From contig NZ_QXHU01000002.1 in NCBI RefSeq assembly GCF_009663465.1, positions 62,001-126,000 of the forward strand: a stretch of DNA of 64,000 bases. The letters run 5' to 3'. The notes beneath the pieces were generated by a model. It saw only the letters and a list, made by a program, of their open reading frames with translations, had not been told where the DNA came from and did no database searches. Shown in pieces: positions 1-8,484 of this stretch (within the stretch, counting starts at the first letter, position 1; each line of letters begins with the position of its first letter). A program made the position numbers and the translations under genes. The stretch comes from Riemerella anatipestifer. GTDB taxonomy: Bacteria > Bacteroidota > Bacteroidia > Flavobacteriales > Weeksellaceae.

Positions 1-538
1 TAAGAAGGCAAGTGGTGCAGATGCTGAGAACTATGAGGAGATTACTTACGAAGGTTACGGACAAGGTGGAGTTGCATTTTTTGTAGAATGTACAACTAAT
101 AATTCTACTAGAACCGTGGCTAATGTAAGAGCTATTTTTAACAAATTCGATGGTAATCTCGGAAAAAATGGGGAGCTTTCTTTTCTGTTTGATAGAAAGG
201 GGATATTTACTTTAGAAAAATCTTTGATAAAGATGGATTGGGAAGAGTTTGAAATGGAAATGATAGATGGAGGTGCAGAAGATATAGACTCTGATGATAC
301 AGAAGTTATGGTAACCACAGCATTTGAGGATTTTGGTCCATTATCACATAAGTTAGATGAGCTGGGGATAGAGGTTAAGAATGCAGAACTGCAAAGGATA
401 CCTAATATTAGCAAATCCGTATCAGAAGAGCAGTTTATTGCGAATATGAAAATGTTACAAAGGTTTGAGGAAGATGATGATATACAGAATGTATATCACA
501 ATATGGAAATTACAGACGAGCTGATGCAGAAACTATAA
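1..538 (+). CDS. yebC: YebC/PmpR family DNA-binding regulator or translation factor (5' truncated)
   Basis: The reading frame is open from base 2 and encodes the last 178 residues, so roughly the first 60 of the usual 240 are outside the window. The stretch NYEEITYEGYG followed by GVAFFVEC is the hallmark of the YebC family, and the acidic middle (GGAEDID, then EVMVTT) belongs to its second domain. YebC proteins are cytoplasmic; family members have been described as transcriptional regulators and more recently as factors that help ribosomes over difficult proline stretches. Which role applies here cannot be read from sequence. A hairpin terminator follows directly. The identity is secure; the missing start is a window-edge effect. 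Confidence 0.93.
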   Translation, partial: KKASGADAENYEEITYEGYGQGGVAFFVECTTNNSTRTVANVRAIFNKFDGNLGKNGELSFLFDRKGIFTLEKSLIKMDWEEFEMEMIDGGAEDIDSDDTEVMVTTAFEDFGPLSHKLDELGIEVKNAELQRIPNISKSVSEEQFIANMKMLQRFEEDDDIQNVYHNMEITDELMQKL

Positions 539-543
539 AATAG

Positions 544-572
544 AAGGCTACTTTGAATAAGTAGCCTTTTTG
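544..572 (+). terminator. Intrinsic terminator after yebC
   Basis: A 10-bp perfect stem (AAGGCTACTT pairing with AAGTAGCCTT) with a 5-nt loop is followed by a short T-rich tail, six bases after the yebC stop codon. It lies between convergent genes and may act in both directions. Confidence 0.75.
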
Positions 573-584
573 GTATTTCCTCAC

Positions 585-1007
585 TTATGAAAGGAGGAAA
601 CCATTGAGATAAACGTTATAATCAATATTGACATTGGGTTCTAAAGTTTTGGATACTGAACAATATTTTTCAAAAGAAAGTTGAGCTGCTTTCAAGGCTT
701 TCCTTTCGTCTATCTCTCCCTCCAATAAAAATTTTACAGAGATTGCTTTAAAAGGCTTAGCATCATCAATAGGTACCCTTGTGCCTTCCACCTCTGCTTT
801 AAAACTCGTTAGATTTTGTCTTTGTTTTTTTAGGATGGAAACCATATCTATTCCGCTACAACCCGCTACTGCCATCAGTATGGTTTCCATAGGAGAAACG
901 CCTTTGGGATTAGGTTGAGAGGTATTATCTAGAAGTATACTATTGCCTGCACTATTAGTACATTCAAATAAAAAATCGTCATTAATTCTGTTGAGTGTTA
1001 TTTTCAT
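585..1007 (-). CDS. OsmC/Ohr family protein (thiol peroxidase-like)
   Basis: The 140-residue length and layout fit the OsmC/YhfA subgroup. The first conserved redox cysteine is in AVAGCSGID (about residue 49) and the second in EKYCSVSKTLE (about residue 115). The N-terminal NPKGVSPMETILMA is the typical lead-in to the first cysteine. OsmC-family enzymes reduce organic hydroperoxides through this cysteine pair, but the YhfA subgroup is poorly characterised, so the substrate is unknown. The gene is monocistronic and convergent with yebC. A TATCTTTA sequence just upstream is one base off the Bacteroidota -7 box. Confidence 0.88.
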   Translation of the reverse strand: MKITLNRINDDFLFECTNSAGNSILLDNTSQPNPKGVSPMETILMAVAGCSGIDMVSILKKQRQNLTSFKAEVEGTRVPIDDAKPFKAISVKFLLEGEIDERKALKAAQLSFEKYCSVSKTLEPNVNIDYNVYLNGFLLS

Positions 1008-1126
1008 TTTTTTGTAATGATTAGTTCTGCTTGTAAAGATAGTTATTTTATCAGAAATATTGTCAATGGTATTCGGTATTTGAAAAAGAGAAATGCTTAG
1101 TATCTCTTACTACATAAAAAAATCCT

Positions 1127-1134
1127 TATCTTTG
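1127..1134 (+). promoter_or_regulatory. -7 box of the prfA promoter
   Basis: TATCTTTG matches the Bacteroidota -7 consensus TAnnTTTG and lies 22 bases before the prfA ATG. No clear -33 TTG is seen at the expected distance. Confidence 0.55.
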
Positions 1135-1156
1135 CTCACCAATAGTTTAGATAACA

Positions 1157-2245
1157 ATGTCAAAGAGTTTAATACCAAAATTAGAAGCCATAAAACAACG
1201 CTATAACGAAGTAGCGGATTTGATTATTCAACCTGATGTAATTTCTGACCAAAAAAGATATTCTTCACTTAACAAAGAATATAGTGATTTGGGAAAGATT
1301 GTAAGGGTTTTTGATGAGTATTCTACTGCACTCAATGCCATCAAAGAAGCAGATGAAATTATAGCTGATGGTTCTGATAAAGACTTGGTAGACCTTGCTA
1401 AAATGGAGAAGCAAGAGGCGATAGACCGTATTCCTTCGATAGAGGAAGAGTTAAAATATTTACTCATTCCAAAAGACCCTGCAGATGATAAAAATGTAAT
1501 GGTGGAACTTCGTGCGGGAACAGGAGGAGATGAGTCGGCTATTTTCGTTGAAGATGTTTACAGAATGTACACCATGTATTTTAAATCTAAGGGTTGGAAG
1601 CATGAAGTAACCGATTCTAACGAAGCATCAAAGGGATATAAAGAACTCATTATGCGAGTGGAGGGAGATGGTGTTTATGGGATTATGAAGTTTGAATCTG
1701 GAGTACACCGTGTGCAAAGAGTTCCAGAAACAGAATCTCAAGGACGAGTACATACTTCTGCAATTACGGTGGCGGTATTGCCTGAAGCTGAAGAGGTAGA
1801 TGTGGAAATCAATCCTGCTGATATAGAAATGCAAACTTCTCGTTCTGGAGGTGCTGGTGGGCAGAATGTAAACAAAGTAGAAACTAAGGTACAGCTTACG
1901 CATAAACCTACAGGTATTGTAGTCGTGTGTCAGCAAGCTCGTTCTCAGTTAGCTAACAGAGAGTTAGCAATGGAGATGCTTAGAACAAAACTTTACGATA
2001 TAGAGTTGCAAAAAGTACAAGGAGATATTGCGGCTCAAAGAAAAACGATGGTTTCCACGGGAGACCGTTCGGCTAAAATTAGAACTTACAATTATCCTCA
2101 AGGAAGAGTTACAGATCATAGAATTAACAAGTCTATTTACAATTTGGATAATTTTATGAATGGTGATATTCAAGAGATGCTAGATGCCTTAATTATGGCA
2201 GAAAATGCAGAGAAAATGAAAGGTGAGGAAGAAAATATAGGATAA
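1157..2245 (+). CDS. prfA: Peptide chain release factor 1
   Basis: RF1 recognises UAA and UAG stop codons and triggers peptide release on the ribosome. At 362 residues it has the normal length. The catalytic GGQ is at residues 234-236 (GGAGGQNVN). The codon-recognition PxT motif is present as PET in VPETESQG, which marks RF1 rather than RF2 (which has SPF). The start ATG follows the -7 box at 1127. The TAA stop shares its last A with the ATG of the next gene, so the two are probably translationally coupled. Confidence 0.97.
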   Translation: MSKSLIPKLEAIKQRYNEVADLIIQPDVISDQKRYSSLNKEYSDLGKIVRVFDEYSTALNAIKEADEIIADGSDKDLVDLAKMEKQEAIDRIPSIEEELKYLLIPKDPADDKNVMVELRAGTGGDESAIFVEDVYRMYTMYFKSKGWKHEVTDSNEASKGYKELIMRVEGDGVYGIMKFESGVHRVQRVPETESQGRVHTSAITVAVLPEAEEVDVEINPADIEMQTSRSGGAGGQNVNKVETKVQLTHKPTGIVVVCQQARSQLANRELAMEMLRTKLYDIELQKVQGDIAAQRKTMVSTGDRSAKIRTYNYPQGRVTDHRINKSIYNLDNFMNGDIQEMLDALIMAENAEKMKGEEENIG

Positions 2246-2658
2246 TGGAACAGAACAAATTAAAGATAAAAGTATATAGCTTTTCCTATAAAAAAGGAGG
2301 TATTCCTAAAGATGATACAGACAATGGAGGCGGTTTTGTATTTGACTGTAGAGGCATCCTAAATCCAGGGAGGCAAGAGGAATATAAGTCCAAAACAGCA
2401 GCGGAGCATGAGGTACAACTCTATTTAGAAGAAAAAACCCAAATGCCTCAGTTTTTAGGCTTGGCACAGAAAATTATCTCTATAAATATAGAAGATTATT
2501 TAGCAAGAGGTTTTGAGAGTTTACAAGTTTCCTTTGGTTGTACGGGAGGTCAACATCGCTCTGTGTATGCGGCAATTAAAACTGCAGATTTCATTAGAGA
2601 AAAATATCCTCAAGCGGAAGTGTGTTTGAGGCATAATGAGCAATCTCACCTTAACTAA
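2245..2658 (+). CDS. Free-standing RapZ C-terminal-like domain protein
   Basis: This 137-residue protein matches only the C-terminal half of RapZ. It has the FDCRGILNPG segment (usually FDVRFLPNP) and the signature GCTGGQHRSVY near residue 95. The N-terminal P-loop kinase domain of full RapZ is absent. In Escherichia coli the C-terminal domain binds the sRNA GlmZ and RNase E and senses glucosamine-6-phosphate; a Bacteroidota protein need not do the same. The one-base overlap with the prfA stop (TAATG) suggests stoichiometric coupling to release factor 1, which is an odd partner. Family assignment is firm, function unknown. Confidence 0.85.
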   Translation: MEQNKLKIKVYSFSYKKGGIPKDDTDNGGGFVFDCRGILNPGRQEEYKSKTAAEHEVQLYLEEKTQMPQFLGLAQKIISINIEDYLARGFESLQVSFGCTGGQHRSVYAAIKTADFIREKYPQAEVCLRHNEQSHLN

Positions 2659-2712
2659 GAAAATATATTCTCTTTTTGAGCGTTAAAGACACTTGGTTTA
2701 TAAGTTTTTGAT

Positions 2713-3618
2713 ATGAAAAAAATTATCGCTTTTTTTGGAATTCTATTTGGAGCTTTGGCTTTTGGGCAAGAGTTTCAAGCTAATGTGCAGATTAATTTTG
2801 CACAGGTAGGAGGGAGCAATACACAAGTATTTAAGACGCTAGAAAGAAACTTAAGAGAATTTATAAACAATACCAGCTGGACAGGAAAAAAACTTCAAAA
2901 TTTTGAAAAAATAAAGTGCAATTTTGCCATCATTATATCGGAAAGAACGGGGAGTAATTCGTTTAGAGGTAGTTTAGTGGTGCAATCTACGCGTCCTGTG
3001 TTTAATACGCAATACGAAAGTCCACTTCTTAATATTAACGACACTAACTTTAGTTTTGAATATGCTGAAAACGAAAATTTAATTTTTAATGAAAGACAGT
3101 TTTCAGGCAAAAATTTAATAGATGTGATCAGTTTTTATATTTACCTTATTTTAGGTTACGATGCGGATTCTTTCCAAAATAAAGGTGGCGAACTTTGGTT
3201 TGAAAAATCACAAAAAATAGCCCAAAACTCTCAGAATCAAAATTATAAAGGGTGGTCGCAAATGGAAGGTCAAAGGACACGTGGGGCATTGATAGATAAT
3301 ATTCTGAAACCAGATTTTTCTACTTTTAGACAAGCGTTCTATCGATATCATCGTCAAGGGTTGGACAATATGTACAAACTAGATGCTAATAATAACTCTA
3401 AAACGGCTGTCGCTGATGCTTTATTAAGTCTTAAAACTTATGAAAATGGGTTTCAAATGAATTATCCTTTCAATATTTTTATTGATACAAAGAAAGACGA
3501 AATCTATAATATTTTCAATAGTGGTAACAACGTTTCCATAAATATGGTAGAACTTAAGAGTCTTATGTCTGTATTTGCTCCCAAAGATATAGATGGCAAG
3601 TGGGATAAGTGGAAGTAG
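2713..3618 (+). CDS. porD: DUF4835 family, PorD-like type IX secretion accessory protein
   Basis: A 301-residue exported protein. The first 18 residues (MKKIIAFFG...AFGQ) form a signal peptide. The body contains features I recognise from DUF4835: FAIIISERTG near residue 75, FYIYLILGYDAD near residue 145, and a C-terminal PFNIFIDTKKDEI. Members have been named PorD, a component needed for type IX secretion in gliding or proteolytic Bacteroidota; no enzymatic motif is visible. No other T9SS genes are in the window. The assignment rests on remembered family features. Confidence 0.75.
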   Translation: MKKIIAFFGILFGALAFGQEFQANVQINFAQVGGSNTQVFKTLERNLREFINNTSWTGKKLQNFEKIKCNFAIIISERTGSNSFRGSLVVQSTRPVFNTQYESPLLNINDTNFSFEYAENENLIFNERQFSGKNLIDVISFYIYLILGYDADSFQNKGGELWFEKSQKIAQNSQNQNYKGWSQMEGQRTRGALIDNILKPDFSTFRQAFYRYHRQGLDNMYKLDANNNSKTAVADALLSLKTYENGFQMNYPFNIFIDTKKDEIYNIFNSGNNVSINMVELKSLMSVFAPKDIDGKWDKWK

Positions 3619-3653
3619 AAAAAATACGTTAACTTTACAATAATTATAATGTT

Positions 3654-4856
3654 ATGATAACCAATCAGAATTTGCTAAGTGTAGCAGAAGAGTTCGGTAC
3701 ACCTGTATATGTGTATGATGCAGAATCTATCAAGCAGCAGTACGAAAAATTAACCTCTTCGTTTTCGGAAAAAACAAGGTTTTTCTACGCAGCTAAGGCA
3801 CTTACAAATATCAATATACTTAAATATGTAGAACAGTTAGGAGCTTCTTTGGACTGTGTGTCTATTAACGAGGTTAAGCTAGGGCTTAAGGCTGGTTTTT
3901 CTAAAGATAGAATTTTGTTTACACCTAATTCTGTGGATATTTTAGAGGTAGAGGAGGCAGTAAAGTTGGGAGTGCATATCAATATTGATAATATTTCTAT
4001 TTTAGAACAGTTTGGGACTAAATTTGGAGGTTCTTATCCGATTTTTGTAAGAGTAAATCCACATATTTTTGCAGGGGGTAATTACAAAATTTCCACAGGT
4101 CATATAGATTCTAAATTTGGTATTTCTATTCACCAAATGCGTCATATTGAGAGAGTAGCTAAGACTACCGGGCTTAATGTGGAGGGGCTTCATATGCATA
4201 CAGGAAGCGAGATTAAAGACCCAGATGTATTTTTACAAGGCTTAGAAATTATGTTTGAATTGGCAGAGCATTTCCCTAACCTTAAGTATATAGATATGGG
4301 GAGCGGCTTTAAAATTCCTTATCAAGAAGGAGATATGGAGACTGATGTTAAAAGTCTTGGTAAAAAAGTAGAAAAGGCTTTAGCTAAATTTAACGAAGAG
4401 CAAGGTAAAGAACTTCAACTTTGGTTTGAACCAGGTAAATTTTTAGTAGGGAAATGTGGGCATTTCTTAGTGAAATCTAATGTAATTAAACAAACCACAG
4501 CAACGGTGTTTGTTGGAGTTAATTCTGGATTCAACCATTTGATTCGTCCAATGTTTTATGATTCTTATCATAAAATAGAAAATTTGTCCAATCCTAATGG
4601 ACCAGAGCGAATTTATACTGTGGTAGGAAATATCTGCGAAACGGATACATTTGCTTGGGATAGGAAAATAAACGAAGTGAGAGAAGGTGATATTTTAGTA
4701 TTCAGAAATGCAGGAGCTTATGGTTTTGAGATGAGTTCTAATTTTAATTCTAGACTTAAGCCTGCAGAGGTATTTTGGTTAGATGGTAAGGCTCACTTGA
4801 TAAGAAAAAGAGATGAGTTTGAAGACTTATTAAGAAATCAAATAGAGGTGATTTAA
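3654..4856 (+). CDS. lysA: Diaminopimelate decarboxylase
   Basis: Converts meso-diaminopimelate to lysine, the last step of lysine synthesis. The 400-residue protein has the alanine-racemase-like barrel. The PLP-binding lysine is K48 in FFYAAKAL, HMHTGSEI stands where most homologues have HxHIGS, and the C-terminal active-site segment reads CETDTF where most have CESGD. WFEPGKF replaces the usual EPGR. I recall the same variants in other flavobacterial LysA proteins, so they look lineage-typical. A good hairpin terminator follows. The enzyme class is certain; specificity for DAP over related amino acids is inferred. Confidence 0.9.
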   Translation: MITNQNLLSVAEEFGTPVYVYDAESIKQQYEKLTSSFSEKTRFFYAAKALTNINILKYVEQLGASLDCVSINEVKLGLKAGFSKDRILFTPNSVDILEVEEAVKLGVHINIDNISILEQFGTKFGGSYPIFVRVNPHIFAGGNYKISTGHIDSKFGISIHQMRHIERVAKTTGLNVEGLHMHTGSEIKDPDVFLQGLEIMFELAEHFPNLKYIDMGSGFKIPYQEGDMETDVKSLGKKVEKALAKFNEEQGKELQLWFEPGKFLVGKCGHFLVKSNVIKQTTATVFVGVNSGFNHLIRPMFYDSYHKIENLSNPNGPERIYTVVGNICETDTFAWDRKINEVREGDILVFRNAGAYGFEMSSNFNSRLKPAEVFWLDGKAHLIRKRDEFEDLLRNQIEVI

Positions 4857-4861
4857 TAAGT

Positions 4862-4890
4862 AAAATGCCGTTTTTAGAGCGGCATTTTTT
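4862..4890 (+). terminator. Intrinsic terminator after lysA
   Basis: A 9-bp stem (AAAATGCCG with CGGCATTTT) and 9-nt loop are followed by T residues, five bases after the lysA stop. Confidence 0.8.
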
Positions 4891-4927
4891 GTACCTTTAC
4901 ATTAAGAATTTTGAAAAGAGAAGGAGT

Positions 4928-5422
4928 ATGAAAAAGTTAGTTCTATTATTATTTTATTTGATTTCAACTGCTGCATTTGGACAGGATATAGAGGATATGC
5001 AGGAAGGGTATAATTTCTTTGGAGGTACAGATACTCACATTCTTGTTAGAATAAGTAAACCAATATTTATAACGGATAATAAGTGTTCTTTAAATTATGA
5101 ACATTCTAGATTTGAAGGAGGAGATGCACTTTTTTCTAAAGACTTAGCGAAGTATTTGGTGGCTTATTTGGATAAAGATACTTACTATGCCAAAGGGCTG
5201 TTCTCTATCAATTTAGAAATAGATGAAAAAGGAAAAGTAGGCAAAATAGAGGTACTTCCAAGATTAAAGAATGACGATTATTTTCAAACCGATATAAAGT
5301 ATGCAATAAAGCGTGTTAAAAAAAATTGGAAGCCAGCAACCTGTAACGGTATTCCAGTTAAGTCTAATATAAAAATTAAGACTTTATTCAGTCCAGAATC
5401 TTACGATACTTATGGGTTATAG
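4928..5422 (+). CDS. Secreted protein with TonB-C-like C-terminal fold
   Basis: I start this at the ATG at 4928, preceded by AAGGAG, because a frame extended to 4865 would run through the lysA terminator. The protein is 164 residues: a signal peptide (MKKLVLLLF...AFGQ), a middle part with no recognised motif, and a C-terminal half (about residues 90-155) whose pattern GLFSINLEIDEKGKV ... AIKRVKKNWKPATCNG resembles TonB C-terminal domains. There is no N-terminal TonB membrane anchor or proline-rich spacer, so it is a periplasmic or surface protein rather than an energy transducer. Function unknown. Confidence 0.7.
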   Translation: MKKLVLLLFYLISTAAFGQDIEDMQEGYNFFGGTDTHILVRISKPIFITDNKCSLNYEHSRFEGGDALFSKDLAKYLVAYLDKDTYYAKGLFSINLEIDEKGKVGKIEVLPRLKNDDYFQTDIKYAIKRVKKNWKPATCNGIPVKSNIKIKTLFSPESYDTYGL

Positions 5423-5426
5423 ATAA

Positions 5427-5463
5427 AAAATGGGCGAAAACCTTCTAGATTTTGCCCATTTGT
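5427..5463. terminator. Bidirectional terminator between convergent genes
   Basis: AAATGGGC pairs with GCCCATTT, and the stem extends inward through GAAA/TTTT. A- and T-runs flank both sides, so it can serve both the TonB-C-like gene and ctlX. Confidence 0.7.
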
Positions 5464-5482
5464 GCTTATAGTTTCTTGTTTT

Positions 5483-6403
5483 TTATTTAGGTAAGAAAAC
5501 TTCTGCAAGCATACATCTTGCACTACCGCCGCCGTTGGTTTCTATAGTGCTGAGGTCAGAATAAATGATTTCTGAATATTTCTCTATATTTTCTACCTGA
5601 TTAGGGGAAAGAGATTGGTAGGCACTTTGGCTCATTACCAAAAATTTCTTTCCTTCGTTATTATGTACTTGAAGCATATTCCCAGCAAAATTTTGCATTT
5701 GTTCTTCGGATATTTCTATAATTTCTTTTCCAGATTTTTTTATTGTATCTACTACATATTGGCGTTCCTCAAGGTTGTCAATACAATCTAGACAGATGAC
5801 AACAAAGCGGTCTGCAACGCACATCATCACATTGGTGTGGTAGATAGGCAATCTCTCTGTACCAGCTGTTTGGTAAGAATGAAAAACTACAGGCGTATAA
5901 CCAAACTTCTCACAAAACTCACGGAAAAGCTTTTCGTCTAATCTTAACGAAACTGAGCCGTAAGCCAATTTGTTATCATGGTCAAAAATAATACTGCCTG
6001 TACCTTCTAGAAAAACACTGTCTTTTTCAGAAGAGGTTAAATCTACAACTTCACTTATTTTGAATCCTTGGTTTTTAAGATTGTCTAAAATATCCATACG
6101 GCGTTCGTCTCTTCTGTTAGGAGCGTACATAGGGTAGAGGATAACTCTCCCATCAGCACCAAAACTCACCCAGTTGTTTGGGAAAATAGAGTCAGGTGTG
6201 TGTGGCTCTAAAGTGTCTTGTATGCTTACAACAGCGATGCCTTTAGAACGAAGTTTTTCTACAAAATTTTTAAACTCTTGTAAAGCTTTAGATTGAGTAT
6301 CCTCATTTTCTGAATTAACTTGAAAATAATTATTTTCTGCGGTTTGTGCGTTGTAGCCAAATGCTACAGGTTCTATCATTAAAACGGTATTGGTGGTTTG
6401 CAT
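5483..6403 (-). CDS. ctlX: CtlX-type citrulline-utilisation hydrolase (guanidino-modifying enzyme superfamily)
   Basis: A 306-residue member of the amidinotransferase/arginine deiminase-like fold. Catalytic-type residues are visible: FPNNWVSF near residue 75, the histidine in PIYHTNVMM near residue 185, and the cysteine in GGGSARCMLAEV close to the C-terminus. The family is named for citrulline use and is related to dimethylarginine and peptidyl-arginine hydrolases; the exact substrate here is not certain. I place the start at the ATG at 6403 rather than an in-frame GTG 15 bases upstream, because that GTG overlaps the -7 box. It is divergent from the tetR efflux operon. The arginine-related gene rocD is 25 kb away. 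Confidence 0.82.
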   Translation of the reverse strand: MQTTNTVLMIEPVAFGYNAQTAENNYFQVNSENEDTQSKALQEFKNFVEKLRSKGIAVVSIQDTLEPHTPDSIFPNNWVSFGADGRVILYPMYAPNRRDERRMDILDNLKNQGFKISEVVDLTSSEKDSVFLEGTGSIIFDHDNKLAYGSVSLRLDEKLFREFCEKFGYTPVVFHSYQTAGTERLPIYHTNVMMCVADRFVVICLDCIDNLEERQYVVDTIKKSGKEIIEISEEQMQNFAGNMLQVHNNEGKKFLVMSQSAYQSLSPNQVENIEKYSEIIYSDLSTIETNGGGSARCMLAEVFLPK

Positions 6404-6417
6404 AAAAATATTTTTCA

Positions 6418-6425
6418 CAAAGATA
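6418..6425 (-). promoter_or_regulatory. -7 box of the ctlX promoter
   Basis: Reads TATCTTTG on the minus strand, about 15 bases before the chosen ctlX ATG, implying a leader of only about 10 nt. Confidence 0.5.
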
Positions 6426-6484
6426 ATGTTTTTTCGGGATTGAGAACCAAAGGCACTAAAAACAAAATAAACTTGGAAACTTTT

Positions 6485-6514
6485 TTTGTTTATTAGTTTT
6501 TTGTTCTATATTTG
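6485..6514 (+). promoter_or_regulatory. Promoter of the tetR-RND efflux operon
   Basis: TTTG at 6485-6488 and TATATTTG at 6507-6514 are separated by 18 bases, matching the Bacteroidota TTTG/TAnnTTTG arrangement. The ATG follows 14 bases later. No obvious palindromic operator was recognised beside it. Confidence 0.65.
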
Positions 6515-6527
6515 CAGCATTGAAATT

Positions 6528-7142
6528 ATGGAAGATAAAAATATTTTTTTGAAAAAAGTCTCGGATCTTTTTCTTCAGAATGGAGCTAAATCTCTCACTA
6601 TGGATGAGATAGCTAGGGCTTTTTCGATGTCTAAAAAAACGTTGTATCAAAACTATAAGAACAAAGAAATACTGCTAGAGGAAGTTTTAAATTTCTTATT
6701 GAAACAGCTTCTAGAACAGCTTAAAGCAGAGGAAGAGAAAAATCTAAACCCGGTAGAAAAAATGCTTTTGAGAGAGCCTAAAATAGAGCAGATTTCTAAA
6801 AATAACAAGACATTTTTTGTGCGTCAGCTCATCAAATATTATCCAGAGATTTACAATATGCACATTGTGAATGTCTATAAAGGTATTTACGAGATACTTA
6901 AGCATAATGTTATTAAAGGTAGAGAGCAGGGGCTTTATGAAAAAGACTTTGATATAGAAACCTATGCTAAGTATTTTTTAGAACTGATGTTTGCCTTTGA
7001 TAGTTCTCCTCTTTTTGAAGAAGAACAGAAAGAGGGCAGGAGTAATTACTGTCAAGGGGTGGTTAGGTTTTATCTCAATGCCATAGTAACACCTAAAGGA
7101 AAAGAAATTTTAAATCAACTAGAATATAACAATGAAAAATAG
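6528..7142 (+). CDS. TetR/AcrR family transcriptional regulator of the efflux operon
   Basis: A 204-residue protein with a classical TetR N-terminal helix-turn-helix at about residues 5-50: LFLQNGAKSLTMDEIARAF, then SMSKKTLYQNYKNKE. The C-terminal ligand-binding half is helical and not assignable. The ATG at 6528 follows the promoter; an in-frame extension to 6486 would cross the -7 box. The 3' end overlaps the next gene (tolC-like) by 11 bases, so the regulator is the first gene of the operon it presumably represses. The inducing ligand is unknown. Confidence 0.92.
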   Translation: MEDKNIFLKKVSDLFLQNGAKSLTMDEIARAFSMSKKTLYQNYKNKEILLEEVLNFLLKQLLEQLKAEEEKNLNPVEKMLLREPKIEQISKNNKTFFVRQLIKYYPEIYNMHIVNVYKGIYEILKHNVIKGREQGLYEKDFDIETYAKYFLELMFAFDSSPLFEEEQKEGRSNYCQGVVRFYLNAIVTPKGKEILNQLEYNNEK

Positions 7143-8478
7143 CATTAAAATTATAGGTCTTGTGGCTTTATTTTTTCAGGGTGCTTTTTCGGCTCAGGAT
7201 TCAAGAATGTTGTCCTTGTCCGAAGCTATAAATCACGCTATGGAGCATAAAGCAGATGCGGAGAAAGCAAGACTAAACATAAAAAAAGGTGATGCCGAAA
7301 TAGCAGAGGTTAAAGCTAATGCTTTCCCAAAGATAACCATCAATAATAATACTACTTATAACCCTTTGTTACAGGAAATTATTATGCCTAATTTTGTAAA
7401 CCCTACTCAAAATATGAGGCTTACATTGGGGCAAAGATGGCAGTCAACTCATATGGCGCAGCTCCAGCAGGTGCTTTTTAACCAAACAGTTTTTACTGGG
7501 TTGAAAGCAGCTAAATCTACTAAGGAGTTTTATCTCATCAATGCACAACTTACGGAGGAGCAGATTATAGAAAAGGTGGCTAATGCCTATTATCAAGTTT
7601 ATCAGACGGAGCAAATGTTGCAAAATCTGCAAGATAACCTAAAAATTGTAGAGCAAACAGTTAAGATTATTAAGGGATTATATGATGCTGGTTTAGCAAA
7701 GAAAATAGATTATGATAGGGCTTTGGTTTCGTTTAATAATGTAAAGGCAAATCAGCAACAGCTTATCAATGCTGTGCAGTTAAGTAAAAATGCACTTAAA
7801 TTTATGATAGGTATGCAGATGGAGCAAGAGATAGAGCTTCCAGAGCAGAGTTTTGAGCCGTCTGTACTTATTTCGGAAAGTTCTAACTCGGATTTTTCTG
7901 AAAGAACAGAGCTTAAGGTGTTGAAGAAACAGCTAGAACTACTTAACTGGAAGAAAAAAGCTTCGGAATCTGAATATTATCCAACCGCAACTCTAATTGC
8001 CAACTATGGTTGGCTAGGGCAAGGGGCTAAAATGCCTTGGTGGCACGGGGAAAAAGATAAGGTCTATTGGTCGGATATGGCCTCAATAGGTCTCAATATT
8101 AGTATTCCTGTTTTTAATGGATTTTCCACCAAATCAAAAATAGAAAAAGATAAAATAGATATTGAAAAGGCACAAGCTGACTTAAAGGAAGCACAATTGG
8201 GATTAGATTTAGCTTATAAGAATGCAAAAACTCAATTGGAAAATAGCAGTATTACCATTAAAAACCAAGAGAATAACGTAAAGTTGGCAGAAGAAGTTAT
8301 GGCGAATACAAGGGCAAATTATCAGTATGGCTTGGCTACGCTTAACGATATTTTGGGGGCGGAAAGAGATTTGGCTGATGCGAAAAATAACCTTACAAAA
8401 TCTAAGCTAGATTATAAATTAGCGGAAATAGAGCTCCTAAAATCACAAGGTAAACTAAGAACTTTAACAGAAAAATAA
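7132..8478 (+). CDS. TolC family outer membrane efflux protein
   Basis: A 448-residue protein with signal peptide (MKNSIKIIG...AFSAQD) and two long helical hairpin repeats typical of TolC-like channels. SLSEAINHAMEHKAD near residue 30 is the usual start of the first repeat, and GLAKKIDYDRALVSFNN and YGLATLNDILGAERDLADA are equivalent positions in the two halves. It should form the trimeric outer-membrane exit duct for the adaptor and pump encoded downstream. Its start lies inside the tetR 3' end, and the next gene begins 6 bases after its stop. Confidence 0.95.
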   Translation: MKNSIKIIGLVALFFQGAFSAQDSRMLSLSEAINHAMEHKADAEKARLNIKKGDAEIAEVKANAFPKITINNNTTYNPLLQEIIMPNFVNPTQNMRLTLGQRWQSTHMAQLQQVLFNQTVFTGLKAAKSTKEFYLINAQLTEEQIIEKVANAYYQVYQTEQMLQNLQDNLKIVEQTVKIIKGLYDAGLAKKIDYDRALVSFNNVKANQQQLINAVQLSKNALKFMIGMQMEQEIELPEQSFEPSVLISESSNSDFSERTELKVLKKQLELLNWKKKASESEYYPTATLIANYGWLGQGAKMPWWHGEKDKVYWSDMASIGLNISIPVFNGFSTKSKIEKDKIDIEKAQADLKEAQLGLDLAYKNAKTQLENSSITIKNQENNVKLAEEVMANTRANYQYGLATLNDILGAERDLADAKNNLTKSKLDYKLAEIELLKSQGKLRTLTEK

Positions 8479-8484
8479 ATTATC

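Noticed and set aside
55-414. 119-residue open frame on the minus strand opposite yebC
   Set aside because: Serine/isoleucine-rich translation with no motif, fully antisense to a well-supported gene.
4865-4927. Longer N-terminus for the TonB-C-like protein
   Set aside because: It would translate the lysA terminator hairpin and precede the signal peptide; the ATG at 4928 has an AAGGAG before it.
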